Assembly (NCBI GenBank): GCA_902783615.1
Contig: CACZRQ010000026.1
Coordinates: 1-27,434 of the forward strand
Direction: 5' to 3'
DNA: 27,434 bases
From: an uncultured Bacteroidales bacterium
GTDB taxonomy: Bacteria > Bacteroidota > Bacteroidia > Bacteroidales > Bacteroidaceae
Shown: one piece after another, positions 1 to 6,523 of the stretch
Position numbering within the stretch: position 1 is the stretch's first letter
Layout: each line of letters begins with the position of its first letter
Position numbers and translations under genes: made by a program
Notes under the pieces: generated by a model
What the model was told of the DNA's origin: nothing
Databases searched by the model: none
Seen by the model: only the letters and a program-made list of their open reading frames with translations

Positions 1-180
1 CTCGTCGGTGCCAGGCTCGAAATCGATTTCCGGCTTGATGATGTGATACAATGATTTCTCGTTACCTTCAGCTTCCTGGCGTGCTTCCTCAGAGTTCAGC
101 ACGTCGTAAGGACGGGATGCCACTTGCTCAACCAGAGCCTGTGGCGGGCGTATGCCCTTAAATGGTTTTACTGTTGCCAT
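1..180 (-). CDS. DUF1015 family protein, N-terminal part (cut by window start)
   Basis: The reverse strand opens with ATG at 178-180 and stays open for exactly 60 codons to the window edge. The protein begins MATVKPFKGIRPP and continues with VASRPYDVLNSEEAR and a GNEKSLYHIIKPEIDF segment. This is the characteristic start of the DUF1015 family (about 400 residues when complete), so only about the first seventh is present. The function is not established. From memory, in Bacteroidales this gene often lies beside the serine biosynthesis genes serC and serA, which would be outside this window. It diverges from ileS and has its own promoter-like sequence in the 185-bp gap. The family call is fairly sure and the role is unknown. 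Confidence 0.8.
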   Translation of the reverse strand, partial: MATVKPFKGIRPPQALVEQVASRPYDVLNSEEARQEAEGNEKSLYHIIKPEIDFEPGTDE

Positions 181-207
181 AATCTTTCAAAATTTACTTT
201 TGGACTG

Positions 208-238
208 CAAATTTACAAAACCCTTTTCGGATTAGAAA
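208..238 (-). promoter_or_regulatory. Predicted promoter of the DUF1015 gene
   Basis: Read on the minus strand, TAAATTTG at 208-215 matches the Bacteroidetes -7 consensus TAnnTTTG. A TTTC at 235-238 stands 19 bp upstream, where the -33 TTTG element is expected. The ATG at 180 lies about 28 bp downstream of the -7 element. Confidence 0.5.
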
Positions 239-296
239 GGATTCAGGCAATATATTTTCTAAATCATGGTGGTTGAAAACTTTTCAACCTGTATAT

Positions 297-327
297 TTTG
301 TATTTCAAGAAATAAGGTGTATCTTTG
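297..327 (+). promoter_or_regulatory. Predicted promoter of ileS
   Basis: TTTG at 297-300 and TATCTTTG at 320-327 are separated by 19 bp. This matches the Bacteroidetes primary sigma factor promoter (-33 TTTG, -7 TAnnTTTG) very well. Transcription would begin near 333, giving a leader of about 33 nt before the ATG at 366. Confidence 0.7.
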
Positions 328-365
328 CACCCTTGTTAAAGAGAAACAGTTAAAAGAGTGATATA

Positions 366-3300
366 ATGAGTAAGAATTTTACAGAATATTCAGGCTTTAA
401 CCTGTCGGATATCAACAAGGAAGTGTTGGCATCTTGGGAGAAAAACCGTATCTTCGAGAAGAGTATGACAGAACGTGAAGGCTGTCCTTCCTACGTGTTC
501 TACGAGGGTCCGCCTTCAGCCAACGGTATGCCGGGCATCCACCATGTGATGGCCCGTTCCATCAAGGATGTGTTCTGCCGTTTCAAGACCATGAAAGGTT
601 TCCAAGTGAAGCGTAAAGCTGGCTGGGACACTCATGGACTGCCTGTGGAGTTAGGCGTGGAGAAAGCGTTGGGAATCACGAAGGAAGATATTGGCAAAAC
701 CATCACTGTGAAGGAATACAATGCAGCCTGCCGCAAGGATGTGATGAAGTTTACCAAGGAGTGGACAGACTTGACGCACAAGATGGGCTACTGGGTGGAT
801 ACCGATGATCCTTATATCACTTACGACAACCGTTACATCGAGACCCTGTGGTGGCTCTTGGGACAGCTCTACAAGAAGGGGTTGCTCTACAAGGGTTATA
901 CCATCCAACCCTATTCGCCTGCTGCTGGAACAGGATTGAGCTCTCATGAGTTGAACCTGCCTGGCTGTTATCGCGACGTGAAAGATACCACTGTGGTGGC
1001 ACAGTTCAAGATGCTCGACCCCAAGCCGGAGATGGCAGAGTGGGGAACACCCGTGTTCATTGCATGGACTACTACACCATGGACATTGCCTTCGAACACA
1101 GCGCTTTGCGTGGGTCCTAAGATTGATTATGTAGCCGTTCAGAGCTATAATAGCTATACGGGTGAACCTATCACGGCTGTGTTGGCTAAGGCTCTGCTTT
1201 ATGCTCATTTCAACCAGAAGGGTGAGAACCTGCCGTTGGAAGACTATAAGAAAGGCGACAAGGTGGTGCCATTCAAGGTGGTAGGTGAGTATAAGGGTAC
1301 CGATCTGTTGGGCATGAAGTACGAGCAGTTGCTGAAGTTTGTGAAACCAGTGGAAGTGGACGCTGAAGGCAAATGGCATGAAGCTGCCGACAAGGCTTTC
1401 CGTGTGATTCCTGGAGATTATGTGACTACTGAAGATGGTACGGGTATTGTGCACATCGCACCTACCTTTGGTGCCGACGATGCCTTTGTGGCTCGCAATG
1501 CAGGCATCCCTCCCTTGTTTATGTACACCAAGAAAGGCGAATATCGCCCAATGGTTGACCTGACAGGTAAGTTCTTCGATACTGCCGACTTGGACGAAGA
1601 TTTCGTGAAGCAATGCGTGAACTACGAGGTTTACAAGGAATATGAGGCTCGCTGGGTGAAGAATGCCTATGATCCTCAGTTTACAATCAATGGCAAATAT
1701 GACGATAAGGCGGCTGCTCAAGCTGAGAGTTTGGATGTGTATATCTGCATGAAGATGAAGGCCGACAACCTGGCATTCAAGATTGAGAAGCATGTGCACA
1801 ATTATCCTCATTGCTGGCGTACCGATAAGCCTGTTCTGTATTATCCATTGGATAGTTGGTTTATCCGTTCCACAGCTTGCAAAGAACGCATGATTGAATT
1901 AAACAAAAACATTAACTGGAAGCCGGAAAGTACTGGTACTGGGCGTTTTGGTAAGTGGTTGGAGAACCTGAACGATTGGAATCTGAGCCGCTCTCGCTAC
2001 TGGGGTACCCCTTTGCCAATCTGGCGTACGGAAGATAATGCTGAGGAGATTTGCATCGAGAGCGTTGAGCAACTCTACAACGAAATAGAGAAGGCTGTGG
2101 CTGCTGGTGTGATGACCTCTAATCCATACAAGGATGCTGGTTTCGAGCCTGGTGTCAATACCCAGGAGAATTACGATAAAATTGATTTGCACCGTCCGTT
2201 TGTGGACGACATCACTTTGGTTTCTGCTTCTGGCAAACCCATGAAGCGTGAAGCCGACCTGATTGATGTGTGGTTCGACTCTGGCTCAATGCCATACGCT
2301 CAGATCCATTATCCGTTTGAGAACAAGGAGCTGCTCGACTCGGGCAAGGTGTTCCCTGCTGATTTCATTGCCGAGGGTGTGGATCAGACCCGTGGTTGGT
2401 TCTTTACCTTGCATGCCATCGCTACAATGGTGTTCGATAATGTGTCGTTCAAGAATGTGATATCCAATGGTTTGGTGTTGGATAAGAATGGCGAGAAGAT
2501 GTCGAAGCGATTGGGTAATGCCGTCGATCCGTTTGGTGTGATTGAGCAATATGGATCCGACCCAGTGCGTTGGTATATGCTCACCAACTCATCACCTTGG
2601 GATAACCTGAAGTTCGATGTTGATGGAGTGGAGGAAGTGCGTCGTAAGTTCTTCGGCACCTTATACAACACCTATTCATTCCTGGCATTATATGCCAATG
2701 TGGATGGATTCAAGTATGCCGAGGCCGATGTGCCTGTGAATGAGCGTCCTGAGATTGACCGTTGGATTCTCTCTGAACTGAATACCTTGATCAAGCAAGT
2801 AGATGCCAACCTGAATGACTATGAACCTACGAAGGCTGGTAGATTGATTCAGGACTTCGTGAACGACAACCTGAGTAACTGGTATGTTCGCCTGAACCGC
2901 AAGCGTTTCTGGGGTGGAGGCATGACTCAGGATAAGCTCGCTGCATATCAGACTCTCTATACCTGTCTGGAAACTGTGGCCAAGCTGATCGCTCCGTTCT
3001 CACCATTCTATGCTGATAAGCTGTATATGGACTTGATTGCCGTAACGGGTAGGGACAATGTGGAGTCTGTGCATCTGGCTAAGTTCCCTATGTGCAACGA
3101 AACATTGATTGACAAGGAGTTGGAGGCTCGCATGGAAATGGCTCAGCAAATCACCTCTATGGTGTTGGCTCTGCGTCGCAAGGTGAACATCAAGGTTCGT
3201 CAACCTCTACAGAGCGTGATGGTGCCTGTGAACGATGAAGCTCAACGTGCTCATATCGAGGCTGTAAAGGATTTGGTGAAGAATGAGGTGAATGTGAAGG

Positions 3301-3860
3301 AACTCAACTTCGTGGATAACGCTGCTGGTATCTTGGTGAAGAAGGTGAAGTGTGATTTTAAGAAGCTGGGTCCTAAGTTTGGCAAGCAGATGAAGGCCGT
3401 AGCTGCTGCTGTGGCTGGCATGAGCCAGGAAGACATCAACCGCATGGAGAACGAAGGTAAGTTCACTTTCGTGCTGGATGGTGCCGAGGCTGTGGTGGAT
3501 GCTGCTGATGTGGAGATCTTCAGCGAGGATATCCCTGGATGGCTGGTGGCTAACGAGGGTAAGCTGACGGTGGCATTGGAGGTGACCATCACTGAGGAGC
3601 TGCGTCAGGAAGGAATCGCTCGCGAACTGGTGAATCGCATCCAGAACTTGCGCAAGCAGAGTGGTTTGGAAATAACCGATAAAATCAACATTACCCTGTC
3701 GAAGAACAAGTTGACTGACGATGCTGTTGAGTCATTTAAAGACTATATCTGCAATCAGGTGTTGGGCGCAAGTCTCACCTTGGTTGATAGTGTAGCTGAT
3801 GGCGTGAAACTTGACATGGATGACTTTGAACTGGAAGTGAAAATTGAAAAAATACAATAA
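366..3860 (+). CDS. ileS: Isoleucyl-tRNA synthetase, type 2 (long, eukaryote-like form)
   Basis: Charges tRNA-Ile with isoleucine in the cytoplasm. The 1164-residue length and sequence fit the type 2 IleRS subfamily rather than the shorter E. coli type. The Rossmann catalytic domain starts with GPPSANG followed by the class I signature at residues 57-60. That signature reads G-I-H-H instead of the usual H-I-G-H. The second signature, KMSKR, is intact at 711-715. The CP1 editing domain lies between, with AWTTTPWTLPSN and GTGIVHIAPTFGADD. The anticodon-binding region and a long C-terminal extension follow. It is first in a plus-strand cluster; the dksA-like gene starts 22 bp after its stop. The swapped signature is the only notable oddity and is discussed in the findings. 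Identity is very sure. Confidence 0.97.
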   Translation: MSKNFTEYSGFNLSDINKEVLASWEKNRIFEKSMTEREGCPSYVFYEGPPSANGMPGIHHVMARSIKDVFCRFKTMKGFQVKRKAGWDTHGLPVELGVEKALGITKEDIGKTITVKEYNAACRKDVMKFTKEWTDLTHKMGYWVDTDDPYITYDNRYIETLWWLLGQLYKKGLLYKGYTIQPYSPAAGTGLSSHELNLPGCYRDVKDTTVVAQFKMLDPKPEMAEWGTPVFIAWTTTPWTLPSNTALCVGPKIDYVAVQSYNSYTGEPITAVLAKALLYAHFNQKGENLPLEDYKKGDKVVPFKVVGEYKGTDLLGMKYEQLLKFVKPVEVDAEGKWHEAADKAFRVIPGDYVTTEDGTGIVHIAPTFGADDAFVARNAGIPPLFMYTKKGEYRPMVDLTGKFFDTADLDEDFVKQCVNYEVYKEYEARWVKNAYDPQFTINGKYDDKAAAQAESLDVYICMKMKADNLAFKIEKHVHNYPHCWRTDKPVLYYPLDSWFIRSTACKERMIELNKNINWKPESTGTGRFGKWLENLNDWNLSRSRYWGTPLPIWRTEDNAEEICIESVEQLYNEIEKAVAAGVMTSNPYKDAGFEPGVNTQENYDKIDLHRPFVDDITLVSASGKPMKREADLIDVWFDSGSMPYAQIHYPFENKELLDSGKVFPADFIAEGVDQTRGWFFTLHAIATMVFDNVSFKNVISNGLVLDKNGEKMSKRLGNAVDPFGVIEQYGSDPVRWYMLTNSSPWDNLKFDVDGVEEVRRKFFGTLYNTYSFLALYANVDGFKYAEADVPVNERPEIDRWILSELNTLIKQVDANLNDYEPTKAGRLIQDFVNDNLSNWYVRLNRKRFWGGGMTQDKLAAYQTLYTCLETVAKLIAPFSPFYADKLYMDLIAVTGRDNVESVHLAKFPMCNETLIDKELEARMEMAQQITSMVLALRRKVNIKVRQPLQSVMVPVNDEAQRAHIEAVKDLVKNEVNVKELNFVDNAAGILVKKVKCDFKKLGPKFGKQMKAVAAAVAGMSQEDINRMENEGKFTFVLDGAEAVVDAADVEIFSEDIPGWLVANEGKLTVALEVTITEELRQEGIARELVNRIQNLRKQSGLEITDKINITLSKNKLTDDAVESFKDYICNQVLGASLTLVDSVADGVKLDMDDFELEVKIEKIQ

Positions 3861-3882
3861 TATACCTTAAAATCTAAGAGAT

Positions 3883-4260
3883 ATGACAACAGAAAAAACA
3901 AGATACTCCGATGCCGAATTAGAGGAGTTTAAGCAGATTATTTTAGAGAAGCTGGCAGTGGCTCAGAAGGATTACAATCAGATGATGGCCAGCTTGAGTG
4001 GCGCAGACAGCAATGGTACAGACGACACATCGCCAACATATAAGGTGATTGAAGACGATGCATTCGCCCTGTCGAAGGATGAGACTATCCGTTTGGCACA
4101 GCGTCAGCAGAAGTTCATCAAGAGTCTGCAGGCAGCTTTGGTGCGCATCCAGAACAAGACGTATGGCATTTGTCGTGAAACAGGAAAACTCATTCCTGCA
4201 GAGCGTTTACGTGCCGTTCCCCATGCTACGCTGAGCATTGAAGCTAAGAGAAATAGATGA
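3883..4260 (+). CDS. TraR/DksA family protein with degenerate zinc finger
   Basis: A 125-residue protein of the TraR/DksA family, whose members bind RNA polymerase through its secondary channel and alter transcription with or without ppGpp. The N-terminal two thirds (about residues 8-92) is helical and consistent with the DksA coiled coil; an acidic turn (D42, D47, D48) lies near where the hairpin tip should be. The C-terminal region YGICRETGKLIPAERLR aligns with the DksA C4 zinc finger. However, only C97 of the four cysteines remains: the other positions are T100, S118 and A121. It probably folds without zinc, as appears usual for Bacteroidetes versions of this protein. It sits between ileS and lspA and is probably cotranscribed with them. 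The family is sure; the target and regulatory effect are not known. Confidence 0.85.
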   Translation: MTTEKTRYSDAELEEFKQIILEKLAVAQKDYNQMMASLSGADSNGTDDTSPTYKVIEDDAFALSKDETIRLAQRQQKFIKSLQAALVRIQNKTYGICRETGKLIPAERLRAVPHATLSIEAKRNR

Positions 4261-4295
4261 TTGAACATTGACAATTGATGATTGCCCATTGAGAT
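4254..4295 (+). repeat. Heptanucleotide TTGNNNN repeat at the dksA-like/lspA junction
   Basis: Five successive 7-nt units all begin with TTG: TTGAACA, TTGACAA, TTGATGA, TTGCCCA and TTGAGAT (4261-4295). A sixth related unit, TAGATGA, precedes them and contains the stop codon of the dksA-like gene. The run fills the junction and reaches into the possible N-terminus of lspA, creating several in-frame TTG codons. Confidence 0.6.
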
Positions 4296-4924
4296 TAGTA
4301 AATTACAAAGGATGGATGTCGGCAGCAATCATTGTGCTGTTGCTGTTGATTGATCAGGTCATCAAGATCTACATCAAGACCCACATGTTCCTGCATGAAA
4401 GCATACGTGTGACGGACTGGTGCTATATCTTCTTTACCGAGAACAACGGTATGGCTTTCGGCATGCAGATATTCGGAAAGCTGTTCCTCACCTCGTTCCG
4501 CATTGTAGCCGTTGCAGCCATCATCTGGTGCTTGTATAAGTTTGTGAAGGCGAACTTGAAAACGGGTTTCTTGATTTGTGTGAGTCTGATCCTTACGGGT
4601 GCCGTTGGGAATATCTTCGACAGTGTGCTGTATGGTGTGATGTTTAGCGAGAGCACATTCTCACAAATCGCTACTTTTATGCCAGAAGGTGGAGGATATG
4701 CGCCATTGCTCTATGGGAAGGTGGTGGATATGTTCTATTTCCCCCTCATTGAAGCCAACTGGCCAGCATGGATGCCATTCGTAGGTGGAGAGCATTTCGT
4801 GTTTTTCAGTCCGATCTTTAACTTTGCCGATTCATGCATCTCTGTGGGTATTGTGGCCCTGCTCATTTTCTACGGCAAATACGTGAATCATGCTTTTGAT
4901 GTGCTGAAAGTCAAGGAGTCATGA
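4289..4924 (+). CDS. lspA: Prolipoprotein signal peptidase (signal peptidase II)
   Basis: Inner-membrane aspartyl protease that cleaves the signal peptide from diacylglyceryl-prolipoproteins just before the lipidated cysteine. Numbered from TTG 4289, the protein has 211 residues. It has a first membrane helix ending IDQVIK, a conserved FTENNGMAF segment, and the two catalytic aspartates in GNIFD (D111) and FNFAD (D181). The long insertion between them (about 50 residues with GGGYAPLLYG) appears typical of Bacteroidetes LspA. Start choice is uncertain: TTG 4268, TTG 4289 and ATG 4316 are all in frame. I prefer 4289 because it keeps a short basic MRLVNYKG lead before the first helix; ATG 4316 would begin inside the helix. 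The gene overlaps the next, a lipoprotein, by 4 bp. Confidence 0.93.
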   Translation: MRLVNYKGWMSAAIIVLLLLIDQVIKIYIKTHMFLHESIRVTDWCYIFFTENNGMAFGMQIFGKLFLTSFRIVAVAAIIWCLYKFVKANLKTGFLICVSLILTGAVGNIFDSVLYGVMFSESTFSQIATFMPEGGGYAPLLYGKVVDMFYFPLIEANWPAWMPFVGGEHFVFFSPIFNFADSCISVGIVALLIFYGKYVNHAFDVLKVKES

Positions 4925-5703
4925 AATCGATGCGCAATATTCCATTATGCCTGAGCATGCTGTTTCTTGCAGCATGCTTTTTGGCATGTGGACCAGAAAG
5001 GCCCGACTATGTCTTATCGGATAGCCAGATGGAAGCGCTACTTTACGACTATCATGTGGCCAAGGCCTTGGGCGATTTGGAGTCGCCATCTAACAAGTAC
5101 AAGACCACCATCTACTATATGTCGGCTTTCGAAAAGCACCACACCACTGAGGAGCAGTTCGACTCCACATTGGCTTGGTATTCAAGGAATCCCGATGCCT
5201 TTGATAGGGTTTATCAGCGTCTTATCAAGCGCATACAGGATGAGAAAGCGGCCTTGGATCGTTCCATCGCCATTAGTGGAAATAATAGGGGAGTGACACA
5301 ACGAGGTGACAGTGTGAACATCTGGAGGAATGTGCCGATGTTCAGTCTGACGAATCATGAATACGACAATAGACTGACGTTCCAATACGAGAACGATGAG
5401 AACTTTGAGGATCATGACACCTTGCGTTTGATGGCCCGTTTCCGTTATATCAATTCCCATAAACGCATCAATTCCAATGAAGCAGCCATCGTGACTCTTT
5501 CCATTCGCTATCGCAACGACAGTATAATCAGTGAGATGCATCGGGTGCTGAATGATAGCAAGCATATTCTCACGCTTTATAGCAATAAGAATGGACGCAT
5601 TCGCGAGGTGTATGGAGCCATCTATCTTCCTAAACAAAATGAAAATCGCATATTACTGGTTGATAGCGTAGCCCTCATCCGTCTGCATGCTAAGGAGCAA
5701 TAA
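4921..5703 (+). CDS. DUF4296-domain lipoprotein
   Basis: A 260-residue predicted lipoprotein that starts in an ATGA overlap with lspA, so the two are probably translationally coupled. The signal peptide has two adjacent lipobox candidates: LAAC (C19) and FLAC (C23). LAAC fits the classic consensus better. The mature N-terminal region (about 28-115), with DYVLSDSQMEALLYDYHVAKA, matches the DUF4296 family found in Bacteroidetes next to lspA. The C-terminal half has no family I recognise; it looks beta-rich and ends in a basic segment. The function is unknown. It is a likely substrate of LspA, as any lipoprotein would be. Its last 14 bp overlap the 3' end of the convergent RNA methyltransferase gene. 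Confidence 0.82.
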   Translation: MKSMRNIPLCLSMLFLAACFLACGPERPDYVLSDSQMEALLYDYHVAKALGDLESPSNKYKTTIYYMSAFEKHHTTEEQFDSTLAWYSRNPDAFDRVYQRLIKRIQDEKAALDRSIAISGNNRGVTQRGDSVNIWRNVPMFSLTNHEYDNRLTFQYENDENFEDHDTLRLMARFRYINSHKRINSNEAAIVTLSIRYRNDSIISEMHRVLNDSKHILTLYSNKNGRIREVYGAIYLPKQNENRILLVDSVALIRLHAKEQ

Positions 5704-6451
5704 ATCTTCTCCTGAATTCAGCACAAGTAATCGCTGTGGCAACAGCTACATTCAACGACTCGGAGGTTTCTTTACCTGTAGGATAATTGGGTATAAACAA
5801 CTTTCTATTAATGAGGCTTCGCACTTCTGGAGTAATGCCATTGCCCTCGTTTCCCATCACAATCAAGCCTGTTTCACTCAGCGACTGGGTGTAAATGTTG
5901 GTGCCATCGAGGAAAGTACCATAAACAGGAATGTTTTTCAGGCTGCCAATCAACTCTTTCAAAGATAGATAATGCACATGCACACGAGCCAATGCTCCCA
6001 TGGTGGCTTGCACCACTTTAGGGTTATAGACATCAGCCGTTCCAAAAGAACAGAATATGTGTTCTATGCCAAACCAGTCGGCTATGCGGATAATCGTTCC
6101 TAAGTTGCCTGGATCTTGTACGTCGTCAAGTGCAAGACACAGTTGAGTTGCTGTCACAGATGCATCCACCTGCTCCTTTCTTTGCTCGAACACGGCTATC
6201 ACATCCTGTGGGGTTTTCAACAAGCTTGCCCTTTGCAGTTCATCTGGCGACGCCACCTCTTTTTCATCTGCTTGAACCAGTGGATGAACCTCCATCCATT
6301 TGGCCGTTGCTGCTAAGTAACGACAATGGAAATGACCCAGTAAATCACCTGTCAGTTTGGGTCCTTCAGCCACGAAAACACCTTCTTCACGGCGTGTTTT
6401 CTTCTGCTCCAACGAGCGGATATACTTGATTTTATTCTTGGAAATAGGCAT
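5690..6451 (-). CDS. SpoU/TrmH-family RNA 2'-O-methyltransferase
   Basis: A SAM-dependent SPOUT methyltransferase that would methylate a ribose 2'-OH in rRNA or tRNA; the exact target cannot be read from sequence. The 253-residue frame from ATG 6449-6451 begins MPISKNKIKYIRSL, followed by a substrate-binding N-domain (to about residue 100) with KKTRREEGVFVAEGPKL. The three SPOUT motifs are intact: motif 1 DPGNLGTIIR at 113-122, motif 2 VMGNEGNGIT at 198-207, motif 3 SESLNVAVATAI at 230-241. The frame is open further upstream, but that sequence runs through a promoter-like region and into tamL, so the internal ATG is chosen. It diverges from tamL and overlaps the DUF4296 gene tail to tail by 14 bp. 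Confidence 0.9.
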   Translation of the reverse strand: MPISKNKIKYIRSLEQKKTRREEGVFVAEGPKLTGDLLGHFHCRYLAATAKWMEVHPLVQADEKEVASPDELQRASLLKTPQDVIAVFEQRKEQVDASVTATQLCLALDDVQDPGNLGTIIRIADWFGIEHIFCSFGTADVYNPKVVQATMGALARVHVHYLSLKELIGSLKNIPVYGTFLDGTNIYTQSLSETGLIVMGNEGNGITPEVRSLINRKLFIPNYPTGKETSESLNVAVATAITCAEFRRRFIAP

Positions 6452-6468
6452 ACATACTAAATTTTTGG

Positions 6469-6487
6469 CAAAAGTACGGTATTTTTG
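6469..6487. promoter_or_regulatory. Back-to-back -7 elements for the methyltransferase and tamL genes
   Basis: Two TAnnTTTG elements face away from each other in the 72-bp gap. TACTTTTG on the minus strand (6469-6476) points to the methyltransferase, and TATTTTTG on the plus strand (6480-6487) points to tamL. They are only 3 bp apart, so the two promoters may compete for polymerase. No convincing -33 element was found at the ideal distance for either. Confidence 0.45.
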
Positions 6488-6523
6488 GGAAAAATCAGCT
6501 AATTTTACAACCGAAATGTGCAA

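Noticed and set aside
181..365. tRNA gene or T-box leader upstream of ileS
   Set aside because: No cloverleaf or T-box sequence is visible; only promoter elements are seen and the leader is about 33 nt.
651..1811. A 386-codon open frame on the minus strand inside ileS
   Set aside because: It lies wholly antisense to a fully conserved ileS, shows no recognisable domain, and is rich in H, L, I and C as expected from reversed codons of a real gene.
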